Source of the DNA: Bacteroidota bacterium
Lineage (GTDB): Bacteria > Bacteroidota > Bacteroidia > Chitinophagales > Chitinophagaceae
Assembly (NCBI GenBank): GCA_018266455.1
Contig: JAFEAJ010000033.1
Span: 1 to 35,863 of the forward strand
Reading direction: 5' to 3'
Length of the DNA: 35,863 nucleotides
Below are positions 24,620-33,739 of this stretch, one piece after another (the first letter of the stretch is position 1; the number at the start of each line of letters is the position of its first letter). Made by a program: the position numbers and the translations under genes. The notes beneath the pieces were generated by a model, which was given only the letters and a program-made list of their open reading frames with translations, was not told the DNA's origin and ran no database searches.

Positions 24620-25987
24620 ATGACAGATTTACTTGAGAGGCTCCGGGCATTCATTTCAAAAGAAAATCTTTTACTTCAAAAAGACAGGTTATTGCTTGCT
24701 GTTAGCGGGGGAATGGATTCTGTGGTGCTTTGTGAATTGTGCAGCCAAGCAGGTTTTGATTTTATTGTTGCGCATTGCAATTTTCAATTAAGAGGAGAGG
24801 AGAGCAAGCGAGATGAAATTTTTGTGCACAACCTTGCCAAAAAGTATGATAAACTGTTTTTGCTGAAAAGATTTGATACTTTACATTATGCCTTAGAGAA
24901 AAAAATATCTGTTCAGGTTGCAGCAAGGGAATTAAGGTATGATTGGTTCGGAGAATTGCTTGAAAATCCTGGCCTGGGAGCCAATATCCTTGACTTCAAA
25001 AGCCCTGCGCTTAACTTTATTCTAACTGCACACCACCTTGATGACAATGTTGAAACATTGCTGATGAATTTTTTTAAAGGCACTGGTATTGCAGGCCTAC
25101 ATGGCATTTTGCCAAAACAGGGAAAAATTGTGAGGCCGTTGTTGTTTGCAAAAAAGGATGAACTGAGAAAATTTGCCGATGAGCATTGCCTGTCATGGAT
25201 AGAAGACAGTTCGAACGAATCAGATAAATACACCCGCAATTATTTTCGCCACCAGGTAATTCCGGTGATAGAAAAAATTTATCCGGGAACTATGAATAAT
25301 CTTTCTGCTAACATAAACCGGTTCAGGGATATAGAGATCTTATACCGTCAATCAATCTTGCTGCACAAAAAAAAACTTTTTGAGCAAAGGGGAAATGAAA
25401 TTTATATCCCTGTATTAAAACTGAAGAAATCCGAACCGCTTCGGACTATAGTTTATGAAATTATTAAAGATTATAATTTTACCGCTCACCAGGCTGACGA
25501 TGTTATTGATCTCTTAGACAGTGAGCCTGGAAAATATATCCGGTCTTCATCCCATCGCATTATCAAAAACAGGAGATGGCTTATTATTTCTCCGAACAAT
25601 TTGGAAGAAGCTGAAACTATTATTATAGACGACGTTGGCTGTTGGCAGTTGGCAACTGGCAAATTTGAGTTAGAAATTGGCTCAGCCTTAAACCACAAAC
25701 TGCAAACCACAAACAAAATAGCCCAGCTGGATGCGGAAAAAATAAAATTCCCGTTGCTGTTGCGCAAATGGAAACAGGGAGATTATTTCTATCCTTTTGG
25801 TATGAAAAAAAAGAAAAAGGTTGCCCGGTTCCTGATAGACAATAAACTTTCCAAAAATGACAAAGAAAAAGTGTATGTTGTTGAGATGAACAAAAAAATC
25901 ATCTGGGTCGCAGGCATGCGCATTGACGAACGGTTCAAAATAACCCAGCAGACCAAGAATGTTTTAGTGATGGGGCTCAGTAAGTAG
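24620..25987 (+). CDS. tilS: tRNA(Ile)-lysidine synthase
   Basis: The start is taken at the ATG at 24620 (455 residues). A TTG nine bases earlier is in frame. The enzyme attaches lysine to C34 of the CAU-anticodon tRNA-Ile so that it reads AUA. The PP-loop AVSGGMDSVVLCEL binds ATP. FDFIVAHCNFQLRGEESKRD, ILTAHHLDDNVETLLMNFF and GLHGILPKQGKIVRPLLFAK are family signatures. The C-terminal tRNA-binding domain has FPLLLRKWKQGDYFYPFGMK and KVARFLIDNKLS. Between the central and C-terminal domains lie two heptanucleotide repeat arrays, kept in frame. Its last 11 nt overlap the 3' end of the convergent rhomboid gene. Confidence 0.95.
   Translation: MTDLLERLRAFISKENLLLQKDRLLLAVSGGMDSVVLCELCSQAGFDFIVAHCNFQLRGEESKRDEIFVHNLAKKYDKLFLLKRFDTLHYALEKKISVQVAARELRYDWFGELLENPGLGANILDFKSPALNFILTAHHLDDNVETLLMNFFKGTGIAGLHGILPKQGKIVRPLLFAKKDELRKFADEHCLSWIEDSSNESDKYTRNYFRHQVIPVIEKIYPGTMNNLSANINRFRDIEILYRQSILLHKKKLFEQRGNEIYIPVLKLKKSEPLRTIVYEIIKDYNFTAHQADDVIDLLDSEPGKYIRSSSHRIIKNRRWLIISPNNLEEAETIIIDDVGCWQLATGKFELEIGSALNHKLQTTNKIAQLDAEKIKFPLLLRKWKQGDYFYPFGMKKKKKVARFLIDNKLSKNDKEKVYVVEMNKKIIWVAGMRIDERFKITQQTKNVLVMGLSK
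25635..25662 (+). repeat. Heptanucleotide repeat array inside tilS (TTGGCAG type)
   Basis: Four back-to-back 7-mers: TTGGCTG at 25635, TTGGCAG at 25642, TTGGCAA at 25649 and CTGGCAA at 25656. Seven is not a multiple of three, so each unit is read in a different frame (encoding roughly VGCWQLATG). Confidence 0.75.
25691..25718 (+). repeat. Second heptanucleotide array inside tilS (AACCACA type)
   Basis: Four back-to-back 7-mers: AACCACA at 25691, AACTGCA at 25698, AACCACA at 25705 and AACAAAA at 25712. It starts 28 nt after the first array and contains AACTGC, complementary to GCAGTT in the first. Confidence 0.7.
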
Positions 25988-26663
25988 TAAAAAGATGCTT
26001 CAGTTCAAAGTTCTTCACTGACTCAATAAAATTTGCGAACACGTGGTAATCTGAAAACAACTGGCTGGTTACGATCACAAAGGCAATGCCGAACAATGCG
26101 CCCCATATATGCGCTGAATGATTAATGCCGCCGCCACCTCTTTTATCAAGCAAATAGGAAACGAATAAATAAATGGCGCCAAATAAAAACCCGGGAATAA
26201 AAACCGGTATGAAGATTAAGCCTACGCCCTGCATTGGATTGAGCATAATATAAGCAAATACAACGGCAGAAACAGCGCCAGACGCACCGAGGCTTCTATA
26301 GTAATAATTGTTTCTGTTTTTTTCAAAAGTAGGCAAAAGGCAAACCGGCAGCGCAAGCAGGTACATCAATAAATAAAACATTTTGCCTTTTGCTCCAAAA
26401 ACGGATGAAAAAATAACCTCAACGCCAGGTAATAAATGGCTCTCCTGGCCCTGGCCAAAAAGGAACAAAGCATACATATTAAAAACAAGGTGAGCGATGT
26501 CCTTATGAATAAAACCGCAGGTAAAAAACCTGTACCATTCTTTTTGGTTGGTAATGGCAGGAGGATAGAATATCAGTTTGTCAATAACATTATTATTGCT
26601 GAAACCTGAAAAAGAGATGATGCTGGTTGCAATGATGATGATGAGCGTTACGGTCAACTGCAT
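25977..26663 (-). CDS. Rhomboid-family intramembrane serine protease
   Basis: The product is 228 residues with about six hydrophobic segments. The catalytic dyad is S129 in LGASGAVSAVVFAYI and H185 in NHSAHIWGALFG. The family's oxyanion/substrate element HLVFNM (H58, N62) precedes them in GFIHKDIAHLVFNMYALFLF. Rhomboids cleave substrates within or next to the membrane, and the substrate here is unknown. It starts 9 nt after the rlmH stop, so the two form an operon. The 3' end overlaps tilS by 11 nt. Confidence 0.92.
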   Translation of the reverse strand: MQLTVTLIIIIATSIISFSGFSNNNVIDKLIFYPPAITNQKEWYRFFTCGFIHKDIAHLVFNMYALFLFGQGQESHLLPGVEVIFSSVFGAKGKMFYLLMYLLALPVCLLPTFEKNRNNYYYRSLGASGAVSAVVFAYIMLNPMQGVGLIFIPVFIPGFLFGAIYLFVSYLLDKRGGGGINHSAHIWGALFGIAFVIVTSQLFSDYHVFANFIESVKNFELKHLFTTY

Positions 26664-26672
26664 TAATTGTGT

Positions 26673-27146
26673 TTATTGGTGATGGTATTTTTCATTCCGC
26701 AAAATACTGCATGCGCGGTATAATTGTTCAGCTAAAATAAGCCTTACCAACTGGTGCGGGAATGTTAAATGTGATAAGGACCATTTGAATGATGCTGTAT
26801 CCAAGACTTCTTCATCAATGCCATAAGCGCCTCCAATCAGGAACACGAGGCGTTTGGTGCTTTCATTTGCCCTGGACTGAATGAGCCGGGCCAATCCATC
26901 CGAAGAAAGCTGCTTTCCCCTCTCGTCCAATGCAACAAGATAATCTTCTTTTTCTGTTTTTTGCAATATCATCCCGCCTTCTTTCTTTTTTAACTGCCCC
27001 TGAGATAATGAGCCTGCATTTTTTACCGGAGGAATAATATCCCATGCGATTGGGTAATGTTTTGAAATCCTTCTGGTAAAATCTTCAACGCCCTCCTTTA
27101 TGTATGGATCATGGTTTTTCCCAACAGATATCAGTTGAATTTTCAT
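26673..27146 (-). CDS. rlmH: 23S rRNA (pseudouridine1915-N3)-methyltransferase RlmH
   Basis: The product is 157 residues, the normal size for this SPOUT-class enzyme, which methylates pseudouridine 1915 of helix 69 in 23S rRNA. It begins MKIQLISVGKNHDPYIKEGV. The C-terminal trefoil knot that binds S-adenosylmethionine is clear: VFLIGGAYGIDEEV, then SLSHLTFPHQLVRLILAEQL and YRACSILRNEKYHH. It is transcribed with the rhomboid gene and separated from secA by a terminator. Confidence 0.96.
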   Translation of the reverse strand: MKIQLISVGKNHDPYIKEGVEDFTRRISKHYPIAWDIIPPVKNAGSLSQGQLKKKEGGMILQKTEKEDYLVALDERGKQLSSDGLARLIQSRANESTKRLVFLIGGAYGIDEEVLDTASFKWSLSHLTFPHQLVRLILAEQLYRACSILRNEKYHHQ

Positions 27147-27200
27147 TCGATAAAAATATGTAATTGCCGGTTAATGGTTATGTGCCATGTTTAGGAAAGC

Positions 27201-27231
27201 AAAAAACAACAAAGCCACAGGCTTGTGTGGC
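27201..27231 (-). terminator. Intrinsic terminator of secA
   Basis: A stem GCCACA/TGTGGC (27214-27219 and 27226-27231) with a 6-nt loop is followed on the minus strand by TTTGTTGTTTTTT. It lies 25 nt beyond the secA stop and before rlmH. Confidence 0.75.
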
Positions 27232-27255
27232 GATTGTATTCTGAAGGGCTATTTT

Positions 27256-30200
27256 TTACTGAGCGTCTTTTCCGTGGCAGTTTTTGTATTTTTTTCCGCT
27301 GCCGCAGGGGCATGGGTCGTTCCGCCCGATTTTTGGGCCTACTTTAATCGGTTCGCGTTTTATTGGTTCGGAGGGCTCATAATAATCGGGGCCTTCGCTC
27401 ACCATTTCACGGCCATGGCTATCTGTAGTGGTCACCATTTCATCTTTGCGCACTTTCATTTTGCTCATGTCGGTTTTTTGTTCTCTTCCTTCTCTAATAG
27501 GAGGGCGGCTTTCTTCAACAGGGATGGCGCAATGGCTAAGGAAACTTACGATGTCTTTATTTACCTCGCTGTCCATTTGCCTGAACAATTCGAACGCTTC
27601 CATCTTGTATATCACGAGCGGGTCCTTTTGCTCGAGGTAAGCTGTCTGCACGCTCTGTTTCAAATCATCCATTGCCCGCAGATGTTCTTTCCAGGCATCA
27701 TCAATAATGCCGAGTGTTATTTGCCTTTCCACTGCATTGACCAGTTCTCGGCCTTCCGTGCTTATGGTTTTTTGCAGGTTGGCAAGCACATTAATGCTTT
27801 TCTTTCCGTCAGAAAAAGGGACTACCACATTTTCAATATGTCTTCCTTGGGTAAGAAGTATGTTTTTGAATACGGGCAATGAATTTTTTCTTAGCTCTTC
27901 CTGTTTGTGCTCGTAGTTTTTAGTTGCTTCAGTATACAGGTTGTCGCTTAATGCGTTTTCATCTGATCCCAGGAAGTCTTCTTTGTCGATAGCCGTATCG
28001 ATGCCAAAATTAACGATCGAGGCAAGTTTGAAGCCTTCAAAATCGTCCATTCCTTTAAATGTGCTTGCCAAGCCTTCGGCAACAATATAAAATGCATTAT
28101 CCAGGTCAAGAGCAAGCCTGTTGCCGAACAGGGCATGATTGCGTTTTTTGTAAACCACATTGCGCTGCTTGTTCATCACATCATCATATTCCAGCAGCCT
28201 TTTTCTTATACCGAAATTGTTTTCTTCCACTTTTTTCTGCGCACGCTCAATACTTTTTGTTACCATGCTGTGCTGGATAACTTCTCCTTCTTTATACCCC
28301 ATTCTGTCCATTAATGAAGCAATGCGTTCGCTGCCGAACATGCGCATAAGGTCATCTTCAAGAGAAACGTAGAATTGGGTAGTTCCAGGATCGCCCTGGC
28401 GGCCTGAGCGGCCGCGCAACTGCCTGTCCACGCGACGGCTTTCATGGCGCTCTGTGCCAATAATGGCCAGCCCGCCTGCATCCTTAACGCCGGGCCCAAG
28501 CTTTATATCAGTACCACGGCCCGCCATGTTCGTGGCAATGGTAACCGCGCCTGCCAAACCTGCTTCGGCAACAATTTGTGCTTCGCGGGCATGTTGTTTC
28601 GCATTGAGCACATTGTGAGGAATTTTTTTCACCTGCAGCATCTTGCTCAGCAATTCGCTCACTTCAACGGAAGTGGTGCCGACCAAGGCAGGCCTGCCTT
28701 CGCCTCTTAACTTTTCAATCTCGTCAATAACTGCTTTGAATTTTTCGCGTTTGGTTTTATATACCAGGTCCTGGTGGTCTTTTCTGACAACAGCCACATT
28801 TGTTGGAATAGAAACGACATCTAATTTATAGATGTCCCATAGTTCTGCAGCTTCCGTTTCTGCTGTACCCGTCATGCCCGAAAGCTTATGGTACATGCGG
28901 AAGTAATTCTGAAGAGTAATGGTTGCATAGGTTTGTGTAGCGGCTTCTATTTTTACATTTTCTTTCGCTTCAATGGCCTGGTGCAAACCATCGCTGTAGC
29001 GTCGGCCGTCAAGAATACGGCCCGTTTGTTCATCCACAATTTTCACCTGCCCGTCCAGCACTACATATTCAACGTCCTTATCAAACAGTGTATAGGCTTT
29101 CAATAATTGTTGCACGGTGTGGATACGGTCGGCTTTTACTGCATAATCGTTGAGCAACGCTTCTTTGCGCTGTAATTTTTCATCTGTATCCAATTCACTT
29201 TTTTCGATATCTGAGAGCTTCACGCCAATATCAGGTATTATAAAAAAATCGGGGTCCTCGCCTTCCCGGGTAATCATTTGTATGCCCTTATCTGTTAGGT
29301 CTACCTGGTTGTTTTTTTCATCGATCTGAAAATATAATTCCGCATCAACAAGGGGCATTTGTTTTTGCTGGTCGGCGAGATAATAGTTTTCTGCTTTCTG
29401 CAGTTTCACCCTGATGCCCGGCTCACTAAGAAATTTTATCAGGGGGCCGGATTTTGGCAAACCTCTGTAAGACCGCATCAGGGCCAGGCCTCCGTCTTTA
29501 GGGTCATCATTACCTTCGGCAATTTTTTTCTTGGCTTCATTCAAAAACTGGTTCACCGATTTTTTTTGGATTTCAACCAGTCTTTCGACACGCGATTTTA
29601 AGACATGGTATTGCTGGTCATCGCCGCGGGGGACCGGGCCTGAAATGATCAGTGGTGTTCTTGCGTCATCAATCAGCACGCTGTCCACTTCATCTACAGT
29701 CGCATAATGATGCTTGCGCTGTACCATTTCATCAGGCGAGTGCACCATGTTGTCGCGGAGGTAGTCGAAACCAAATTCATTATTGGTGCCGTAAGTGATG
29801 TCTGCCCAATATGCTTTGCGGCGCGCTTCACTATTCGGCTCGTGTTTGTCAATGCAATCGACGGTAAGCCCCAGCCACTCGAAAATGGGGCCGTTCCATT
29901 CGCTGTCGCGCCGGGCCAGGTAATCATTCACGGTCACTATATGCACGCCTTCGCCGGCAAGTGCATTCAGGTAGGCAGGCAATGTGGACACCAGGGTTTT
30001 TCCTTCGCCGGTGGCCATTTCGGCAATTTTCCCCTGGTGAAGCACCGTTCCCCCGATCAATTGCACATCATAATGCACCATGTTCCAGGTAATCTGCCCG
30101 CCTGCGGCAGTCCATGAGTTTTTATAAATCACTTCATCTCCTTCAATGCGAACATGTTCCCTTTTTATACTTAGCTCTTTATCGAAATCAGTGGCAGTTG

Positions 30201-30585
30201 CTACTACTTCCGTGTTTTCTTTAAACCTCCTTGCTGTTTCTTTTACAACAGCAAATGCTTCAGGCAACAACTCTTTTAGGATATCTTCTATATGGTTATC
30301 GCGCTCTTTTTTTAGTGCATCTATTTCATTGTAGATGGCGTCTTTGCCAGTAATGTCGTTAAAGGGAAGTTCTTCGGCTTTTTTATTGAGCTCCAAAATT
30401 TCCGAATCAATTTTGCTGAGGTGGTCCTTAATGCGGTTTTTAAACGCGCTTGTTTTGTTTCGGAGCTCATCATTTGTAAGCGATTGGTAAGATGCAAAAT
30501 GTTTATTGATGTCTTCCACAAGCGGCAAGATGGCTTTAATATCTTTCTGTGATTTATTGCCAAACAGCTTCGAGAAAATGCTCAT
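27256..30585 (-). CDS. secA: Preprotein translocase ATPase SecA
   Basis: The product is 1109 residues, about 200 longer than the E. coli protein and usual for Bacteroidota. It drives secretory proteins through SecYEG with ATP. Walker A is IAEMATGEGKTLVS near residue 195, with an N-terminal insertion of about 85 residues ahead of it. The DEAD-like box is VDEVDSVLIDDARTPLIISG. Further helicase motifs are TNMAGRGTDIKLG and QLRGRSGRQGDPG. A second insertion near residues 340-420 lies in the substrate-binding region. The zinc-binding SEC-C tail CPCGSGKKYKNCHG closes the protein and is intact. It is monocistronic, with its own terminator. Confidence 0.97.
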   Translation of the reverse strand: MSIFSKLFGNKSQKDIKAILPLVEDINKHFASYQSLTNDELRNKTSAFKNRIKDHLSKIDSEILELNKKAEELPFNDITGKDAIYNEIDALKKERDNHIEDILKELLPEAFAVVKETARRFKENTEVVATATDFDKELSIKREHVRIEGDEVIYKNSWTAAGGQITWNMVHYDVQLIGGTVLHQGKIAEMATGEGKTLVSTLPAYLNALAGEGVHIVTVNDYLARRDSEWNGPIFEWLGLTVDCIDKHEPNSEARRKAYWADITYGTNNEFGFDYLRDNMVHSPDEMVQRKHHYATVDEVDSVLIDDARTPLIISGPVPRGDDQQYHVLKSRVERLVEIQKKSVNQFLNEAKKKIAEGNDDPKDGGLALMRSYRGLPKSGPLIKFLSEPGIRVKLQKAENYYLADQQKQMPLVDAELYFQIDEKNNQVDLTDKGIQMITREGEDPDFFIIPDIGVKLSDIEKSELDTDEKLQRKEALLNDYAVKADRIHTVQQLLKAYTLFDKDVEYVVLDGQVKIVDEQTGRILDGRRYSDGLHQAIEAKENVKIEAATQTYATITLQNYFRMYHKLSGMTGTAETEAAELWDIYKLDVVSIPTNVAVVRKDHQDLVYKTKREKFKAVIDEIEKLRGEGRPALVGTTSVEVSELLSKMLQVKKIPHNVLNAKQHAREAQIVAEAGLAGAVTIATNMAGRGTDIKLGPGVKDAGGLAIIGTERHESRRVDRQLRGRSGRQGDPGTTQFYVSLEDDLMRMFGSERIASLMDRMGYKEGEVIQHSMVTKSIERAQKKVEENNFGIRKRLLEYDDVMNKQRNVVYKKRNHALFGNRLALDLDNAFYIVAEGLASTFKGMDDFEGFKLASIVNFGIDTAIDKEDFLGSDENALSDNLYTEATKNYEHKQEELRKNSLPVFKNILLTQGRHIENVVVPFSDGKKSINVLANLQKTISTEGRELVNAVERQITLGIIDDAWKEHLRAMDDLKQSVQTAYLEQKDPLVIYKMEAFELFRQMDSEVNKDIVSFLSHCAIPVEESRPPIREGREQKTDMSKMKVRKDEMVTTTDSHGREMVSEGPDYYEPSEPIKREPIKVGPKIGRNDPCPCGSGKKYKNCHGKDAQ

Positions 30586-30664
30586 AGTAACTTTTGTTAA
30601 TAATAAATTTTAACTGTGTCAAAAAAAGTGCTACAAAATATTGCAAGCCAAATTGACAGGGCAG

Positions 30665-30672
30665 CAAAGTTA
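30665..30672 (-). promoter_or_regulatory. Candidate -7 element (TAACTTTG) for secA
   Basis: Exact TAnnTTTG on the minus strand, 80 nt upstream of the secA ATG. No well-spaced -33 element is visible, so support is weak. Confidence 0.3.
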
Positions 30673-30827
30673 AGGAAAGAGAGCGAGATGCTATAGGGAA
30701 GATAAGCAATGGGAATACAGGATTTGATGTGGTGGTTTCTTTTGTATCATGGATCGCGGATTTTGTATCCCGGCCCCTGCTTCACTTCAAACTTCTTTCC
30801 CTATATTTATCTTACAAACCATATAGC

Positions 30828-32123
30828 ATGGGTCACTTCAATCGCCGCTCGTTCCTAAATACTTTTGGCACGTTATCAGCTTCTGCTTTTTTTTCAACAT
30901 TTTCAAAATCGGCATGGAGCCGCGACCTCCACAAAGCCTTGTTAAATGCTGAGGGCCGCTCGCCAAAAGAACTGGCAACTGATGAAGATTTCTGGTATTA
31001 TGTCCAGGAGTCTTTCACCTCTTCTCCCAATATCATCAACCTGAACAACGGCGGGGTTTCGCCAGCTCCAAAAATTGTGCAGGATGCCATGAAACGTTAT
31101 TTCGATATCAGCATGGAAGCACCAAGTTATTATATGTGGCGCATTATTGACCAGGGTCGCGAGCCCCTCAGAAAAAACCTGGCCAGGATCGCAGGTTGCC
31201 TGCCCGAAGAAGTTGCGATGAACAGAAACGCATCGGAGGCGCTCGAAACAGTGATATTCGGGCTTGATCTTAAACCCGGGGATGAAGTGGTGCTGAGCAA
31301 ACAGGACTATCCGAATATGATCAATGCATGGAAACAGCGCGAACTGCGCGATGGCATAAAACTGGTATGGGTGAACCTTGAATTGCCAAGCGAGGACGAT
31401 GATTATATGCTCAACAAATACACCGGCGCATTTACACCAAGAACAAAAATTGTACATGTCACCCACATTATTAATTGGAATGGACAGATTTTACCTGTAA
31501 GAAAAATTGCTGATGCTGCACATGCGCGGGGCATTGATGTGCTTGTTGATGGCGCCCACAGCTTCGGCCATTTCCAGTTCACGCTTCCAGAACTGGGATG
31601 TGACTATTTTGGCACCAGCCTCCACAAATGGTTAACCGCTTGCATTGGAACAGGTATGTTATTCGTAAAGAAAGAAAAAATAAAAGACCTGTTCCCCTTA
31701 TTTGGGAGCGGAGATCCAAAAAGCGATGACGTCAGGAAATTCGAAAGCCTTGGCACCAGGCCGTTTTTTATTGAAGAAGCAACCGGAAAGGCAATTGAAT
31801 TTTATGACATGATTGGGGCAAAAAGAAAAGAAGAACGGTTATTGTACCTGAAAAACTATTGGATGGAAAAGGTGAAGGACATCCCAAAAGTAAAAATGGG
31901 CACATCCTTAAAACAAGGTTTCGGCTGTGCGATCGGATCAGTTAGGGTAGAAGGGAAGAAAATTGCTGACCTCGAAAATTACCTGTTCGATAAGTATAAA
32001 ATACACACCGTAGCGATCGAGTGGGAGAACATTCATGGCGTTCGTGTTACTCCAAATGTTTACACAACAACAAAAAACCTCGACCTGTTGGTAGAGGGAA
32101 TTGAAAGATTTGCGAAGGCTTAA
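30828..32123 (+). CDS. Exported PLP-dependent class V aminotransferase-fold protein
   Basis: The start is placed at the ATG at 30828 (431 residues). The open frame begins 99 nt earlier but the extra residues are not family-like. The N-terminus MGHFNRRSFLNTFGTLSASA is a twin-arginine-type signal, so the enzyme is probably folded with PLP and exported. The class V fold shows NGGVSPAPKIVQDAMKRYFD, MNRNASEALETVIFGLDLKP, VDGAHSFGHF with the pyridine-binding Asp, and K267 in GTSLHKWLTACIG as the Schiff-base lysine. Relatives are annotated as isopenicillin N epimerase-like or cysteine desulfurase-like, and the reaction here is unknown. The next gene also has a Tat-like start, 100 nt downstream. Confidence 0.88.
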   Translation: MGHFNRRSFLNTFGTLSASAFFSTFSKSAWSRDLHKALLNAEGRSPKELATDEDFWYYVQESFTSSPNIINLNNGGVSPAPKIVQDAMKRYFDISMEAPSYYMWRIIDQGREPLRKNLARIAGCLPEEVAMNRNASEALETVIFGLDLKPGDEVVLSKQDYPNMINAWKQRELRDGIKLVWVNLELPSEDDDYMLNKYTGAFTPRTKIVHVTHIINWNGQILPVRKIADAAHARGIDVLVDGAHSFGHFQFTLPELGCDYFGTSLHKWLTACIGTGMLFVKKEKIKDLFPLFGSGDPKSDDVRKFESLGTRPFFIEEATGKAIEFYDMIGAKRKEERLLYLKNYWMEKVKDIPKVKMGTSLKQGFGCAIGSVRVEGKKIADLENYLFDKYKIHTVAIEWENIHGVRVTPNVYTTTKNLDLLVEGIERFAKA

Positions 32124-32223
32124 AACCGTTAAGCTTGTGCAATAAGCCAATCGCCTCCGAAATGGAACTTATAAGATTTATAACTGTTAAACTGAGATTG
32201 GATATTTTTAATTGATTATTAAG

Positions 32224-33675
32224 ATGCAAAGAAGAAATTTTATCCGGCATGCCTCATTTGCTTCGGCAGGATTTTTTATAAAAAAGTACCCGCTTAGGTC
32301 CCCTAATGCATTTCCTATTGTGAGGATTGCCGAGGCAGAAAGGAAATTTAAGAGCCCGGCGATTGAAAGGGCCATTGCGGCAATCAAAAAAAATGTTGGC
32401 AATAAAGAAATGGCCTGGCTGTTCGAAAATTGCTTTCCCAATACCCTAGATACTACTGTTGACTTTGAAATCATCAATGGCAAACCCGATACTTATGTAA
32501 TCACGGGTGACATTGACGCCATGTGGCTGCGCGACAGCAGCGCGCAGGTTTGGCCATATCTTCCCTTTGCGAATGAAGACAAGGATTTGAAACTGCTGAT
32601 CGAGGGGGTCATCAGGAGACAAACAAAATGTATATTGAAAGATCCGTATGCCAATGCTTTTTATAAAGATGAAAATAAGATCAGCGAATGGAAAACCACT
32701 GATGATACAGATATGAAACCGGGTATTCATGAACGTAAATGGGAGATTGACAGTTTGTGTTACCCGGTAAGGTTGGCGCATGGCTATTGGAAAGAAACTG
32801 GCGATACTTCTGTTTTTGACAGGGCATGGATGGAAGCGATGGAGCTTGTGGTGAAAACTTTTAAAGAACAGCAAAGAAAAAATGGCGAAGGCCCTTATTC
32901 CTTCCAGCGAAAAACAGATTGGGCCACTGATGGCGTACCCATGGGCGGATATGGTTATCCAACAAAAAAAGTAGGTTTGATCCATTCCATGTTCAGGCCA
33001 AGCGATGATGCCACAATATTTCCTTTTTTAATACCGGGCAATTTATTTGCAGCCTATTCATTACTGCAACTTGCAGATATTGCCAAAGCAATGGGCCAGC
33101 TGAAATTTTCAGAAGAATGCTCAGCGCTCATGAACGAATTGATGGTTGCGCTAAAGGCCCACGGCATTGCCCACCATCCCAAATTCGGTGATGTGTTTGC
33201 TTATGAAGCAGATGGTTTCGGCAACCATACTTTTATGGACGATGCCAATGTCCCCAGCCTATTGTCGTTGCCCTATCTTGAAATGCAGCCTCATGGATCT
33301 CACTTGTCAGTATTGAACAAGCAGCAACCAGGATATGCTGTTTATCAGAATACCAGGAGGCTGGTGCTTTCCGGCTCAAACCCATTTTTCTTTAAGGGAG
33401 AGGCCGGTGAAGGTATTGGCGGGCCGCATGCCGGGTTGAACATGATCTGGCCTTTGAGCATTATTATGCGCGGGCTGACAAGCAATGACGACAAAGAAAT
33501 AAAATTTTGTTTGGATATGCTGCAAAAAAATCATGCAGGCACCGGGTTCATGCATGAGTCTTTCAATAAGGATGATGCGTTTAAATTCACGCGGAAATGG
33601 TTTGCCTGGGCAAACACCCTGTTTGGGGAATTGGTGTGGGACACATACAAAAAGAAGAAATATTTGCTGGATTAG
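32224..33675 (+). CDS. Exported GH125 family exo-α-1,6-mannosidase-like glycosidase
   Basis: The start is placed at the ATG at 32224 (483 residues). A TTG twelve bases earlier is in frame. The N-terminus MQRRNFIRHASFASAGFFI has the RR-x-F-I pattern of a Tat signal. The body matches GH125 (formerly DUF1237): GDIDAMWLRDSSAQVWPYLP, KWEIDSLCYPVRLAHGYWKE, TDGVPMGGYGYPTKKVGLIH, MFRPSDDATIFPFLIPGNLF, GNHTFMDDANVPSLLSLPYL and GEAGEGIGGPHAGLNMIWPL. Characterised members are inverting, metal-independent exo-α-1,6-mannosidases that trim N-glycans or mannans. I have not assigned the individual catalytic acid and base. It probably acts in the periplasm. Neighbouring transport or sensor genes of a polysaccharide utilisation locus are absent. 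Confidence 0.92.
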   Translation: MQRRNFIRHASFASAGFFIKKYPLRSPNAFPIVRIAEAERKFKSPAIERAIAAIKKNVGNKEMAWLFENCFPNTLDTTVDFEIINGKPDTYVITGDIDAMWLRDSSAQVWPYLPFANEDKDLKLLIEGVIRRQTKCILKDPYANAFYKDENKISEWKTTDDTDMKPGIHERKWEIDSLCYPVRLAHGYWKETGDTSVFDRAWMEAMELVVKTFKEQQRKNGEGPYSFQRKTDWATDGVPMGGYGYPTKKVGLIHSMFRPSDDATIFPFLIPGNLFAAYSLLQLADIAKAMGQLKFSEECSALMNELMVALKAHGIAHHPKFGDVFAYEADGFGNHTFMDDANVPSLLSLPYLEMQPHGSHLSVLNKQQPGYAVYQNTRRLVLSGSNPFFFKGEAGEGIGGPHAGLNMIWPLSIIMRGLTSNDDKEIKFCLDMLQKNHAGTGFMHESFNKDDAFKFTRKWFAWANTLFGELVWDTYKKKKYLLD

Positions 33676-33739
33676 CGATGTGCAATCAGGAATTGGAAAG
33701 TTTTAGTAATGCTTCAGGCCGATGTCTTTTTTATTCAGT

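Noticed and set aside
27187..27882. 231-codon open frame on the plus strand opposite the 3' end of secA
   Set aside because: It lies almost wholly antisense to the conserved SecA C-terminus. Its composition (Phe/Ala/His-rich) is what the reverse frame of that gene gives, and no family features are present.
30942..31466. 174-codon antisense frame within the aminotransferase gene
   Set aside because: It is a reverse-frame shadow of a well-supported PLP enzyme, without a plausible start context or motif.
32446..32985. 179-codon antisense frame within the GH125 gene
   Set aside because: The sense frame encodes conserved GH125 blocks, and the antisense frame has no recognisable domain.
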